Shown: positions 1 to 8,953, counted from the stretch's first letter. The stretch: DNA of 64,000 nucleotides from Thomasclavelia spiroformis DSM 1552 (GCF_025149465.1 NZ_CP102275.1:2243596-2307595), one strand, 5' to 3'. The notes: generated by a model from the sequence alone, not told the origin. Translations and numbers: made by a program.

Positions 1-794
1 CTAACGGGCGCTCATACACACATTTATGCATTAGTGATAACTCGCGTTATCTTTTTGCCGCAAACTATCAGGTTGGTTCTACGGCTTCATATTTATTAGA
101 AAACGGGCATATTAAAGAAAAGATTGGTGCAATTCATCATATTGGATTAGGACCTGATTTACTTAAAAGACAGACCGGGCCTCATTGTCATTATGTTGGA
201 ATTAGTCCTGATAAAGAGTTTGTTTATGCTGTTGATTTAGGAGCAGATAAAGTAATTATGTACAAATATCACGATGGTAAATTAGAAGAAGATAGTAATC
301 ATAATTTAAATGTCGTTCCAGGTTCAGGTCCACGACAAATGATTTTCTCTAACGATGGTCGCTTTGCTTATTTATTAAATGAAATTTCTAATAATATTAT
401 GGTGTTTAAATATACTGATAAATATCTTAATTTAATTCAAGTATTACATATTACACCTCGTCATTTTCATGGCTTTTCTAGCGCTAGTGCAATTCGTCTA
501 AGCAAATCCGGTAAACATTTATTCGTTTCTAATCGCGGTCATGATAGTATTGCTTTATATCGTGTAAACCAAGAAACTGGAAAAATCACTTTGTTATACA
601 TGGTTCATACTGGTAAAACACCTAGAGATTTTAATTTCATTAGTTCTAAATATTTGATTGTTGGAGCACAAGATGATGATGAAATTGAATTATTTAAATT
701 TAATGAGGAAAAAGAAGAATTAATACGAACTGCAATTACTTTAGTTATTCCTTCACCAGTATGCATTGCTGTTAAAGAGAAAAAAGAAAAATGA
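1..794 (+). CDS. Lactonase-family beta-propeller protein (6-phosphogluconolactonase type), 5' truncated
   Basis: The reading frame is open from base 3 without a start codon, so the gene begins before the window and about 263 C-terminal residues are visible. Repeating blade motifs of the form SPD..FVYAVDLG, SNDGRFAYLLNE and SKSGKHLFVSNRG are typical of the seven-bladed lactonase fold (YbhE/Pgl type). Members of this family hydrolyse 6-phosphogluconolactone or related sugar lactones in the cytoplasm, but many paralogues have no proven substrate. The segment GPHCHYVGISPD matches a conserved region of the family. A short hairpin terminator follows the stop, so it probably ends its transcription unit. 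Fold call strong; exact substrate uncertain. Confidence 0.85.
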   Translation, partial: NGRSYTHLCISDNSRYLFAANYQVGSTASYLLENGHIKEKIGAIHHIGLGPDLLKRQTGPHCHYVGISPDKEFVYAVDLGADKVIMYKYHDGKLEEDSNHNLNVVPGSGPRQMIFSNDGRFAYLLNEISNNIMVFKYTDKYLNLIQVLHITPRHFHGFSSASAIRLSKSGKHLFVSNRGHDSIALYRVNQETGKITLLYMVHTGKTPRDFNFISSKYLIVGAQDDDEIELFKFNEEKEELIRTAITLVIPSPVCIAVKEKKEK

Positions 795-806
795 GGTATA
801 AAATAA

Positions 807-830
807 AGGGAGATACTCTCCCTATTATTA
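807..830 (+). terminator. Rho-independent terminator after the lactonase gene
   Basis: A 6-7 bp stem (AGGGAGA / TCTCCCT) with a three-base loop is followed by an AT-rich tail, 13 bases after the stop codon. Confidence 0.6.
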
Positions 831-955
831 TTTATCATGTAAATAAAGGTAAATCTATTATTTGTGATAGTGCCGCAATAAATTGAATTGAACCAGTTAT
901 GGAAATGAAAACTTCCAGTGGTGATACTAATTTATTAGTATTTTTTAATAAAATA

Positions 956-984
956 TTTGCAAAAATTATTTCAAAAAGTATACT
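956..984 (+). promoter_or_regulatory. Probable sigma-A promoter of the AraC-type gene
   Basis: TTTGCA (956-961) and TATACT (979-984) are separated by 17 bases and lie about 45 bases upstream of the chosen start codon. Prediction from sequence only. Confidence 0.4.
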
Positions 985-1030
985 ATATATATGTATTTTA
1001 GTTATATATAATTATACATGGAGGCTTTCT

Positions 1031-2197
1031 ATGATTAATAAGACATCAAGTATTGAATTTAAAAAATATGGATCAACCTATGAAGAACATATGTCAGTTA
1101 AAGATAATAATTTAATATGTAGAAAATTAAATACATCTGGGAGAATTATTAGTCACATGTATTGTTTTTCTTGCCCGGTATATATTGAATTAACAGAAGG
1201 AATTGCTTCAATTTTAATTGGTAATAGTCTAGAACCGGATAAATTAGAAACTTTTGCAATTCATCACTATTTAAAAATTGATGCAAATAAATATTTTAAT
1301 ATTATTCCACTATCTCAAGAAATTGAAAGTTATTTAATAACTCCCGCAAATTATAATCTAAGAACTGAATTTTTAAATCCACCATATGTTTATAAACCAA
1401 TTGTTTCCAAACTACAAATCGAAGAAATTCTAGGTTATTATTATGTAATTAAAAGTCCTAATTATCGTTTTAAAGGAGAAGCTCATAAACATTATGAATT
1501 AACATATGTTGATCACGGTAGTCTGGACACAACTGTAGAAGGAACAACGTATACTTTAAATAGTTATGATTTAATGTTATATGGGCCAAATCAATTTCAT
1601 ACTCAACAAATTACTAAAAATAAATCTTGTTCATATTTAACAGTAATATTTAATATGGATATTATTGATGATGATGCTATTTTAAATCGCATATTTCATT
1701 GTGATAATGAGCTGCATAACATTTTTAATAAATTTGTCAAAGCAAGTTCAAATTCATTGCCTTATTCAAAAACATTAATGCTTTGTTATTTACAAGAAAT
1801 TATTATTTTACTCACACAATATGATTCATCGGGCGAAACAAAGCATATATCAACAGGTCCTATGCAACATTTTCAAGATGGCCTATTGCAAGAAATTCTA
1901 GATTATATGAATTCAATGATTACAGAACCTTTAACGATTGAAGAAATATGTCATAAATTTTCAATTTCACGTTCTTCTTTACAAACATTATTTAGAAATA
2001 ACTTAGAAATTTCTCCAAAAAATTATATGGTTCAAATAAAATTAAAAAAGAGTAAAGAGCTTATTCGCGAAAACAAATATACAATTAGTGAAATTGCTTT
2101 TATGCTAGGATTTAGTTCAATTCATTATTTTTCTAGAACATTTAAACAACATTTCAATCTTACTCCTAGTGAATATGCAAAAAAATTATATAAATAA
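1031..2197 (+). CDS. AraC-family transcriptional regulator (cupin sensor plus HTH_18)
   Basis: 388 residues with the usual architecture. There is an N-terminal region without a clear family, a cupin-like ligand-sensing segment around the motif AHKHYELTYVDHG, and a C-terminal double helix-turn-helix of about 100 residues (from LTIEEICHKFSISRSSLQ to the end, with the conserved SEIAFMLGFSSIHYFSRTFK and LTPSEYAKK). AraC proteins of this type usually activate nearby sugar-use genes. The start at 1031 is chosen because GGAGG stands 6 bases before it; the frame runs open further upstream to 899 but without a ribosome site and through the probable promoter. No target operon is adjacent on the same strand, so the ligand is unknown. 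Confidence 0.88.
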   Translation: MINKTSSIEFKKYGSTYEEHMSVKDNNLICRKLNTSGRIISHMYCFSCPVYIELTEGIASILIGNSLEPDKLETFAIHHYLKIDANKYFNIIPLSQEIESYLITPANYNLRTEFLNPPYVYKPIVSKLQIEEILGYYYVIKSPNYRFKGEAHKHYELTYVDHGSLDTTVEGTTYTLNSYDLMLYGPNQFHTQQITKNKSCSYLTVIFNMDIIDDDAILNRIFHCDNELHNIFNKFVKASSNSLPYSKTLMLCYLQEIIILLTQYDSSGETKHISTGPMQHFQDGLLQEILDYMNSMITEPLTIEEICHKFSISRSSLQTLFRNNLEISPKNYMVQIKLKKSKELIRENKYTISEIAFMLGFSSIHYFSRTFKQHFNLTPSEYAKKLYK

Positions 2198-2374
2198 AAT
2201 CACTTTTTAAAGAGGGAGTTATCTTTTTTCTTTTATAATTACATTCATCTTACTTTATAAATTCCATTAATTATTTTTTGTAATAAAAATATTAGTTAAA
2301 ATTAAATAAGCACTAAGAATTAAAATCTTTCTCCCCTTTCACAACACCGTGCATAGAGTTCCCTACACGGCATT
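2198..2374. other. Non-coding stretch including the probable post-ORF part of a group II intron remnant
   Basis: No gene is visible. On the minus strand, directly after the end of the reverse transcriptase remnant, 2330-2374 contains GCCGTGTAGGGAACTCTATG and a following CACGGTGTTGTG block. This resembles the hairpin that follows the maturase ORF in many group II introns. The rest is AT-rich and featureless. Confidence 0.4.
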
Positions 2375-2755
2375 TCATAAGTTTATAAAATTGTAATAAT
2401 CTAGCGCACTTATAAATCCATATCTTTTCAATCTTTCATTTGTAAGTGTTCTAGAGAGTATGAAGCTATTGGCTATGTGCCAATAGCTTTTTCTTGTGTT
2501 TGCCAATTCCCATGCCTTTCTTTTGTTGATACCTAACTTTTGTAAATTTCTATATTACGTTCTAACCAATTTCCATCTTTTCCAATATATCATTCGTATC
2601 CTTCTTCTCATTCACGAGTTTACTTCTTTTAAATATTTTCTCATGTTGGTTATCCTATAATAATTTACCCATCCTGTAATATATTCTTTTAATTCTTTGG
2701 CTAATTCCTTACTTGATATTGAACATTTCTTTTTGGTTAAAACCCATAACCATTA
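2375..2755 (-). pseudogene. ltrA: Remnant of a group II intron reverse transcriptase/maturase (C-terminal part)
   Basis: Reading the minus strand gives about 120 residues that match the C-terminal maturase/HNH-proximal end of bacterial group II intron proteins. Recognisable pieces are GWVNYYRITNM, MRRRIRMIYWKRWK, KLGINKRKAWELANTRKSYW, IANSFILSRTLTNERLKR and LDYYNFIN followed by a stop. The frame is broken by two in-frame stops, one TGA exactly where family members have Trp before the MRRRIR block and one TAA before YRNLQKLG. No reverse transcriptase catalytic core (YADD) is present in the window. This is therefore a dead, 5'-truncated fragment. It abuts a broken IS21-type gene, suggesting repeated insertion at this spot. 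Confidence 0.8.
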
Positions 2756-2823
2756 TCACTGAATTAGAGTTCAAATATTAATGTTAGCATTTACTATTGT
2801 CTGTTGAATTACCTTATTCGTCA

Positions 2824-3331
2824 CCGTTCTTTAGGAACACCGCCGATTTCTTCGAATGCCTGAGCTAAAAATATTAATAAATTATCAGTTGTAGGCTTTA
2901 ATATTAACTGTCTGTAATTGTATCTCAACCAGAATCAGTTTCAAAACATTCGATAAAAGAACTGGTTCTGTTATTTTTAAATTTACTATTGAGTTCTTCA
3001 TTATTCTTAATGTATCTGAAAAATGTCGAACGTGTACAGGTGATAGTATGTTCACGTTTCATAAAATAATAAATATGATCAATACAATCAAAATTTCTCT
3101 GTTCATCACACAAATATCTGTATATAAGATCTTTATAATCATCTAAATATCTTTTTCTGTTTCTTGTTTTTTAGGTGTGATACCATTTAACCTTCTGCTT
3201 AGTGTTTTTCGGCAACAGCTTAATTCTCTTGCAAGTTTAGAAACATTCAATTTAATTTCTCCTTCCTTATAGGCTCTGCTTAACATAAAAGCCTGATCTA
3301 AATTATTTATTTTAATAACTGCTGTATTCAA
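2824..3331 (-). pseudogene. istA: Remnant of an IS21-family transposase gene (istA N-terminal half)
   Basis: Three minus-strand frames join into one IstA-like protein. The first, 3331-3143, has an HTH (NVSKLARELSCCRKTLSRRL) from a TTG start with a GGGAGTG ribosome site. The second, from about 3170 to 2925, contains RKRYLDDYKDLIYRYLCDEQ, DHIYYFMKREHTITCTRSTF and FETDSG. The third, about 2905-2824, reads LAQAFEEIGGVPKER, where IstA proteins have the stretch before the second catalytic Asp. The first shift falls in a run of six A residues, so programmed slippage cannot be excluded. The later shifts, the stops and the loss of everything after GGVPKER mark it as dead. No istB is present. Confidence 0.7.
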
Positions 3332-3369
3332 TATAATTCACTCCCTTACAGGAAAGAATTATATCAAAA

Positions 3370-3427
3370 AAGATTACCTTGATTGATTTAAAGTGTAACT
3401 CTTATATGCAACAATTTGGGTAATCTT
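3370..3427. repeat. 9-bp inverted repeat near the start of the istA remnant
   Basis: AAGATTACC (3370-3378) and GGTAATCTT (3419-3427) are exact inverted copies 40 bases apart, just upstream of istA. IS21-type ends carry internal repeats for transposase binding, so this may be part of the old element end. The boundary itself is not identifiable. Confidence 0.4.
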
Positions 3428-3513
3428 ATTTTATATCTTCAGCTAGTGGTTGGTAGTACGAATCCCCACAGTGGACTTTTACCACCTAGTTTTATACCTT
3501 GCGTGGCACACAA

Positions 3514-3566
3514 AAAAGCTGTTGACTAATTTCAACAGCTTTTGACTGTATTAATACAGTCTTTTT
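3514..3566. terminator. Two back-to-back perfect hairpins with a T-tract
   Basis: A 12-bp stem (AAAAGCTGTTGA / TCAACAGCTTTT, 3514-3543) is followed at once by the palindrome GACTGTATTAATACAGTC (3544-3561) and TTTTT. The first can terminate in both directions, the second on the plus strand. No intact gene lies upstream on the plus strand, so they may belong to the decayed mobile-element region. The interval 3567-3745 holds no gene. Confidence 0.5.
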
Positions 3567-3745
3567 ACTAAGGACATGGGGAGATGTCTTTAAATATTAT
3601 AAATATTTGGGAAAATATCTTTTATGTAGTCATTTAGGAGAAAGGAATAAAATATATCTTGACTACGATTATTAGTATAGGAAATAAATAACGCTATAAT
3701 TATTGATAATTTTAGGACTTTATCTATTTATTTCGTTAAATTATG

Positions 3746-4507
3746 TTATTGATAATTTAATACAATTTTATTATTTTGATACTCAATTATATTAAAATCA
3801 TAATCATATAGTTGTTTTAGAGATTTACTTGTTATTACTTCATTTGGTTTTCCTTGAAATAACATTCTGCCATCTTTCATCGCTATTATTTCATCACTAT
3901 AATTAATTGCTTGGTTAATATCATGATGAACCATGATAATTGTCATTTGATAATCAATATTTATCTTTTTAATCAAATTAAGTATTTCTATTTGGTATTT
4001 TACATCTAAATAAGTCGTTGGTTCATCTAACAATAAAATAGGTGTTTTTTGAGCTAATGCCATTGCAAACCAAACCCGTTGTTGTTGTCCACCAGATAAA
4101 TTAATTAACGGAATGTGTGCATATTCTTTTAACTTAGTAATTTCTAATGCGTGTTCAATGATTTTATAATCATCACTGCTAAGGCTTTGATGATAATTTA
4201 AATATGGTAGACGTCCATATCCAACAATTGTTTTTACATCCAAATCTCCTTGAATATTATTTTTTTGATGAACCATAGCTACTTTTTTAGCAAAATCTTT
4301 ATTTCTATAATCCCAAATATTCTTGTTATCTAATATAATTTTACCTTCACTAGCCTTATAAATACGACTTAATAACATTAATAAAGTAGATTTGCCACTA
4401 CCATTGGGTCCAATAATAGATGTGATTTTATGTTTCTTAAAACTAATTGATAAATTATTTATTAGCGGTTTATTTTGATATCCAAATTTTATATTTTTAA
4501 CTTCCAT
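3746..4507 (-). CDS. ABC transporter ATP-binding protein for heme/iron-siderophore uptake (FecE/FepC type)
   Basis: 253 residues with all ATPase motifs: Walker A GPNGSGKST, Q-loop MVHQKN, signature LSGGQQQR, Walker B ILLLDEP and the switch His in IMVHHD. The order and spacing match the FecE/BtuD group that powers uptake of iron chelates, heme or cobalamin. It is the last gene of the heme operon and its start overlaps the permease gene by 11 bases, which indicates translational coupling. It should sit on the cytoplasmic face as a dimer beneath the FecCD permease. Substrate is inferred from the Shp/NEAT/IsdE-like neighbours. Confidence 0.9.
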   Translation of the reverse strand: MEVKNIKFGYQNKPLINNLSISFKKHKITSIIGPNGSGKSTLLMLLSRIYKASEGKIILDNKNIWDYRNKDFAKKVAMVHQKNNIQGDLDVKTIVGYGRLPYLNYHQSLSSDDYKIIEHALEITKLKEYAHIPLINLSGGQQQRVWFAMALAQKTPILLLDEPTTYLDVKYQIEILNLIKKINIDYQMTIIMVHHDINQAINYSDEIIAMKDGRMLFQGKPNEVITSKSLKQLYDYDFNIIEYQNNKIVLNYQ

Positions 4508-5480
4508 TTACATCAACGCTCCGTTTCAATAAAACAATAAATAATGGACCTCCTACTATCGCCATAATTATTGCTGATGAAATTTCATATGGTGCCATGA
4601 TAACTCTACCAAGAGTATCGGCACTTAATAATGTAATTGCTCCTAGTAATATACAAATAGGAATTAAATACTTATGGTCGTTTCCTATTAATAATCTCGA
4701 AATATGCGGTACTAAAAGTCCAATAAAGCCAATGACTCCTACAACAACTACACTTATACTGCACAATAATACTGCAAGTAAAGATAAACCAAAACGATAC
4801 AAATTAACATTGATTCCAAGTGAAATTAATGTTCGTTCCTCTAAACTAAACAAATTACAAGCTTTAGCCATCAATAATGTAATAAGCATAATTGGTAATA
4901 AATAAAGTACCAAAATCTTAACATCATTCCATGTATATAAAGAAATCGTACCAGTTGCACTACTAGCAATAGAAGAACTAGAACTTTGAATCAAAGTAAT
5001 TAATGCGCTAATAGTATAATTAATTGCTACACCTATTAAAATAATTCGTGTTGTTTTAAAACCAGCTTTCCATGATAAACTATAAATCAAGGTAAATGTT
5101 ATAATACCACCTAAAAATGATAAAATTGGTGTTATAGCATAAAATTGTGGCAAAAATATTCCTACTATTACACTTACTAAACTTGCACCATTAGAAATAC
5201 CAATTATCCCAGGATCAGCTAAAGGATTTTTTAAAACAACTTGAAATAATAAACCTGATAAAGCCAAAGCTCCACCAACTAACATTGCAATTATAATTCG
5301 AGGAAAACGAATATTATAAACACTTGCCACATCTACATCATATTCCACAAATAATCCTTTAAATAATTGAACCATTGATACTTTAATACTTCCTAAATTT
5401 ATTGCAATAAAAAAACCAAAAAATAAAATCACCATTAACATAATCATAAATATTTTAGGATGTTTTTTAATTTGTTCCAT
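4497..5480 (-). CDS. isdF: FecCD-family permease of the heme ABC transporter (IsdF-like)
   Basis: 327 residues, strongly hydrophobic, with about nine or ten membrane segments. FecCD-family motifs are present: GGALALSGLLFQVVLKNPLA near residue 70, DPGIIGISNGA after it, and GFIGLLVPHISRLLIGNDHK in the cytoplasmic loop that meets the ATPase. It forms the channel that passes the ligand delivered by the lipoprotein upstream. Its start overlaps the lipoprotein gene by 14 bases with GAAGGAATT as ribosome site. The isdF name rests on context; a siderophore permease would look alike. Confidence 0.87.
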   Translation of the reverse strand: MEQIKKHPKIFMIMLMVILFFGFFIAINLGSIKVSMVQLFKGLFVEYDVDVASVYNIRFPRIIIAMLVGGALALSGLLFQVVLKNPLADPGIIGISNGASLVSVIVGIFLPQFYAITPILSFLGGIITFTLIYSLSWKAGFKTTRIILIGVAINYTISALITLIQSSSSSIASSATGTISLYTWNDVKILVLYLLPIMLITLLMAKACNLFSLEERTLISLGINVNLYRFGLSLLAVLLCSISVVVVGVIGFIGLLVPHISRLLIGNDHKYLIPICILLGAITLLSADTLGRVIMAPYEISSAIIMAIVGGPLFIVLLKRSVDVNGS

Positions 5481-6357
5481 ATAAAATTCCTTCTAATACT
5501 TCTAATCCCTTTTGATAATTAAAATTAGCACTCATACCAAAATAATTATTATCCAAATCATAAACTTTATTATTTTGAACCGCACTAAACTTACTCCAAA
5601 TTTCATTTTCTTGAAATTCTTTTTTAAAACTTTCTATTACTTGCTCAGGCATTGCATGACTAGTTCTTAAAATAATATCTGGATTTTGCTGTAACATATC
5701 CTCTACATTAACATTAATAAAATCCTGCCCATTTCCATCACCATAAATATTTGTTCCACCCGCTAATTTAACTAAATCACCAACATAACTAGATTCACTA
5801 GCAACAACATAACTACCGCCTGGAAGCCCCATCAAAATCAATATTCTTGGACTAGCATTATTTTGATATTTATCACGAAAAGAAATCATATAATTAACAA
5901 AATCATTCACCATTTTTTCTGCCTGTTTTTCTTTATTTAAAAGTACCCCTAATTCTTCAATACCCTTAAACATTCCAGAAACACTTTTTAAATTTAAAAA
6001 TGATGAACTGATTCCAATTTTTTCGTATTTACTAGATAAATCACTCTCTAACGAATTAGGACTTAAAATCACATCAGGTTTCAATGTTGATAACATTTCA
6101 ACATCTGGTGCCATTGCTGTACCTAATTCAGTTGCTTTTTTATAACGTTTAGGAACTGAGTATGCTTCAGTTGTAGGAATTCCTACAACTTGACTAGCCG
6201 GTACATCTAATTCCTTCAGAATTTCTGTTACTGCCACTGAAGTTGCAACAATTTTTAACTCTTGGTTACTACTAGTTTTTCCACTTTGATCAACACAACC
6301 TATCATCATAGCAGCTATTACGATTATAAAAATACTATTTTTTAACCTTTTTAACAT
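5467..6357 (-). CDS. isdE: Heme ABC transporter substrate-binding lipoprotein (IsdE-like)
   Basis: 296 residues with a lipoprotein signal (MLKRLKNSIFIIVIAAMMIG followed by the acylated Cys 21) and a class III periplasmic-binding fold (TroA/FepB type). Segments such as IVATSVAVTEILKELDVP, GIPTTEAYSVPKRYKKATELG and VEMLSTLKPDVILSPNS match the IsdE subgroup of heme receptors rather than ferric hydroxamate receptors. It would take heme from the Shp-like and NEAT-like surface proteins encoded just upstream and pass it to the permease. The gene overlaps the Shp-like gene by 23 bases; GGAGGG precedes the ATG. Heme specificity is inferred from similarity and context. Confidence 0.87.
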   Translation of the reverse strand: MLKRLKNSIFIIVIAAMMIGCVDQSGKTSSNQELKIVATSVAVTEILKELDVPASQVVGIPTTEAYSVPKRYKKATELGTAMAPDVEMLSTLKPDVILSPNSLESDLSSKYEKIGISSSFLNLKSVSGMFKGIEELGVLLNKEKQAEKMVNDFVNYMISFRDKYQNNASPRILILMGLPGGSYVVASESSYVGDLVKLAGGTNIYGDGNGQDFINVNVEDMLQQNPDIILRTSHAMPEQVIESFKKEFQENEIWSKFSAVQNNKVYDLDNNYFGMSANFNYQKGLEVLEGILYGTN

Positions 6358-7237
6358 AAAATATCCCTCCTGCTATGATAATTAATATCATGATTCCTCC
6401 AATAATTAATCCAAAATTATTAGTACTATTTTTAGTACTACTAGCTATATTTTTTAAATTTTCAACTGTTAATTTTTTATCAGTATTTACTTTTCCATTA
6501 CTATCAATAATGTAATTTGATAATCCTTTAATGTCTTGTAACAAACTTTCTTTTGTTATTGTTCCTACAGTTGTTACTGGAACTTGTTCACTAGTATTTT
6601 CTTTTGATTGTTGTTCGTTTGTATTTTCATTAGTTTTGTTTTCATTTATATTAGTTGTATTTGAATTATAATTATTAGTTGAACTAGTTGTAGAATTAGT
6701 TTGCGAATTAGTAACCGTTGGTATCATTTGACTATTATAAACACCTGTCCCCGAGATTATAGAACCTGTATCCAATTTTATGAAAAATTGAACATCTCTA
6801 CCCATTGGGTTTACATACATCATTGGACTAATATATACATCCAATGAATTTACTTGAATTCGATAATGGTCAACAGTATCACCATTTGCATAACTACTTC
6901 CCGTTTTTGTAGCACTAACATTACTAAAAGCACCACTGTTATTCATTATTTTAAATTTCACATTTGAAATATTTGAAGCTAATCCAATCCCTATTGTTAT
7001 ATAATATTTACTATTTATTTGTTCCAATAAAAGATTACTTTCAACAATATTATTAACCATACTTTCACCTAGGGTTATATTGGTTCCACCATCTTCAGTT
7101 TGACCAGTTAGAGGATTAACATAAGATGTGGAGCGACCTATTAGATACGCTCCATCATCTAAGGCAAAAGTAGGTTTATAACTAGTTACTACTAATAAAA
7201 TAGCAACTAGAGTTAAAATCACTTTTTTTATTTGCAT
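6335..7237 (-). CDS. Shp-like membrane-anchored heme-binding protein
   Basis: 300 residues: signal peptide (cleavage near FALDDG), a Shp-type heme-binding domain of about 150 residues, a Ser/Thr/Asn-rich linker, and a C-terminal membrane segment ending in VKKVKK. Matches to streptococcal Shp include YVNPLTGQTEDGGTN near the start, GESMVNN and MYVNPMGRDVQFF. In streptococcal Shp two Met residues hold the heme iron; Met in GESMV and Met in NPMGR stand at the likely equivalent positions. The protein would relay heme from the NEAT-like wall protein to IsdE. The start overlaps the upstream gene by 10 bases. Confidence 0.8.
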   Translation of the reverse strand: MQIKKVILTLVAILLVVTSYKPTFALDDGAYLIGRSTSYVNPLTGQTEDGGTNITLGESMVNNIVESNLLLEQINSKYYITIGIGLASNISNVKFKIMNNSGAFSNVSATKTGSSYANGDTVDHYRIQVNSLDVYISPMMYVNPMGRDVQFFIKLDTGSIISGTGVYNSQMIPTVTNSQTNSTTSSTNNYNSNTTNINENKTNENTNEQQSKENTSEQVPVTTVGTITKESLLQDIKGLSNYIIDSNGKVNTDKKLTVENLKNIASSTKNSTNNFGLIIGGIMILIIIAGGIFYVKKVKK

Positions 7238-8754
7238 AATTTTTTTCTTACAATATATCTAATTGCAATAAATGATGAAATTAATAATCCTCCCATTAAC
7301 CCCACATTTACATTATCACCAGTTTTTACAGATGAAATAGCATTTTTATCTGTTGTGGCAGTTACATTATCATTAGATGTAACTGGTGATGTATTAATAT
7401 CTGTTTTTGAACTATCATCTGTTTGTGGTACTTCTGGATTATCCGTAGATTCTGATATAAATTTTAACGTTGAATAATCTACTTTAAGTCGTGCTGCTAT
7501 ATCACTATTTCCCATGATTGCTACATGTGGATTTACTACTACATCTATTAGTTCATCTTCATTTGGTAATGTAAATGACCACATATTTGGATTACCATTA
7601 CTTTCTTTGTTTACTATTGTAGCTGGATTTGATTTATAATCACCGCTTATTGAACCAATATATAATTCTTGTAAACTTGCTTTAATTGTTCCTAATGTCA
7701 TTTCTTTTGTTGTTATATACATTGTTGCTATTCCATCTTTTACTACCACTGTTGCTGTTTTATCTATTGCATCTGCTGCCATTGATGGTTGATCTTTACT
7801 AGCATTCCATAAATCTACTTCTACACTATATGTTCCATCTTGAGTGAATTTACTTGGTGTTTCTGGTTCAATTAACGTTGGGTTATCTAATCCTAAAGAT
7901 AATCTTGCTGATGATCCTCTTTGACTACCCATGTAATAAAACTTAACATTTGTCAATTTAGTATTTTTGTCTAATGTAAATTGTAATTCAGTTACATTTC
8001 CATCACTATCTCTAGCTGTAATATCTACAGCTTTATAAGTGCCATCTGACAACTGATATTCCATGTTATCAATATATGCTGTTTGTCCCATCATACTTAC
8101 AAATCCCATTTGTAAAGTAACTAATAATTTATTATTAGTTGCCTCTACAGTTGCCCCTTTAACCGCTTGGGCAGCCATAGATTGTTCATCTTTATCAGCT
8201 TTTAAAACATCACTATCTACTTGATAAATTCCATCTTCTAAAGTATATTCTGGTACTGGATCTGGAGTAGGTACAACAATATCAGTAGTACTAAATGCAA
8301 TATATGCATCTACTGTCATCATCATTGCATCAACATACATTTCAATATATACCCCACTGCTATCAATAGCAACAGGTATTTTTACTTTCTCTACTTGTTG
8401 GTTTCCATTACTATCATTACGATAAGTTAAAATAATTGCATCATATTTTGAAGAACTTGTATCTGATTCATAATATTTGATATTTGAAGCATTTCCCTTT
8501 AAACCCATTAAACTTAATGTTTTAAATTCAGCAATCAAATACCATTTACCTTCTTCTACAGATAAAATTCCATTTTCTACTAACGCGCCCGAAGCCATTG
8601 AATCATTAGCTATATTACTTGCATTTTTTAATTTTACAGGAACTGAATACGATCCATCTGGTAAAACTTCTTTGGCATTAATATTTTTTAATTGATTAAT
8701 TTGTATACCAAAGGCCATCATTAGTACAAGTACTATTTTTAATATTTTTTTCAT
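7228..8754 (-). CDS. Wall-anchored protein with three NEAT-like heme-binding domains
   Basis: 508 residues: signal peptide, three repeats of about 120 residues starting LPDGSYSVPVKL, LEDGIYQVDSDV and TQDGTYSVEVDLW, an acidic Ser/Thr linker, and a sorting signal (VKTGD, hydrophobic stretch, RKKLCK). Each repeat has the NEAT-style opening DG.Y.V and an SMA block (NDSMASGA, EQSMAAQA, QPSMAADA). The usual YxxxY ligand motif near the end of the NEAT domain is absent in all three; Met residues lie close by. It is the first gene of the operon, with AAAGGAGG before the ATG and two DtxR-type palindromes upstream. NEAT assignment is by pattern and context. Confidence 0.75.
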   Translation of the reverse strand: MKKILKIVLVLMMAFGIQINQLKNINAKEVLPDGSYSVPVKLKNASNIANDSMASGALVENGILSVEEGKWYLIAEFKTLSLMGLKGNASNIKYYESDTSSSKYDAIILTYRNDSNGNQQVEKVKIPVAIDSSGVYIEMYVDAMMMTVDAYIAFSTTDIVVPTPDPVPEYTLEDGIYQVDSDVLKADKDEQSMAAQAVKGATVEATNNKLLVTLQMGFVSMMGQTAYIDNMEYQLSDGTYKAVDITARDSDGNVTELQFTLDKNTKLTNVKFYYMGSQRGSSARLSLGLDNPTLIEPETPSKFTQDGTYSVEVDLWNASKDQPSMAADAIDKTATVVVKDGIATMYITTKEMTLGTIKASLQELYIGSISGDYKSNPATIVNKESNGNPNMWSFTLPNEDELIDVVVNPHVAIMGNSDIAARLKVDYSTLKFISESTDNPEVPQTDDSSKTDINTSPVTSNDNVTATTDKNAISSVKTGDNVNVGLMGGLLISSFIAIRYIVRKKLCK

Positions 8755-8771
8755 TTTCTTCCTCCTTTAAT

Positions 8772-8793
8772 GTTAGTTTAGCCTAACTAAACA
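8772..8793. promoter_or_regulatory. DtxR/MntR-type operator palindrome 1 before the heme operon
   Basis: TTAGTTTAGCCTAACTAA is a near-perfect palindrome with half sites TTAGTT / AACTAA, close to the DtxR-family consensus TTAGGTTAGNCTAACCTAA. It lies between the promoter and the ribosome site of the NEAT-like gene, where a bound repressor would block elongation or initiation. Confidence 0.65.
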
Positions 8794-8805
8794 GCTAAAA
8801 ATAAT

Positions 8806-8824
8806 AGTTAGCTAACCCTAACCA
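8806..8824. promoter_or_regulatory. Second DtxR-type operator (GTTAGCTAAC core)
   Basis: GTTAGCTAAC (8807-8816) is an exact 10-bp palindrome, followed by CCTAAC, giving overlapping GTTAG/CTAAC half sites. It lies 13 bases from the first palindrome and about 9 bases downstream of the predicted -10 box, near the start of transcription. Confidence 0.55.
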
Positions 8825-8832
8825 CATGAATT

Positions 8833-8860
8833 ATTTTACATATTTAAAATTAAAAAACAA
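8833..8860 (-). promoter_or_regulatory. Promoter of the heme-uptake operon
   Basis: On the minus strand TTGTTT (8860-8855) and TAAAAT (8838-8833) are 16 bases apart, upstream of both palindromes. Confidence 0.5.
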
Positions 8861-8953
8861 GTAATATTTTTGTTTCATGACTGAAAATAACCTATTAAAT
8901 TACGTTGATTATATAAATAAAAGAATATTTTTTTATGTTTCATTGGTGAAACA

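Noticed and set aside
3143-3180. Programmed frameshift producing a functional IstA
   Set aside because: The A6 run is suggestive, but further shifts, stops and the missing C-terminal half make a functional product impossible.
4597-4905. Plus-strand frame of 102 codons inside the permease gene
   Set aside because: Antisense shadow of a well-supported gene; no ribosome site and low-complexity sequence.
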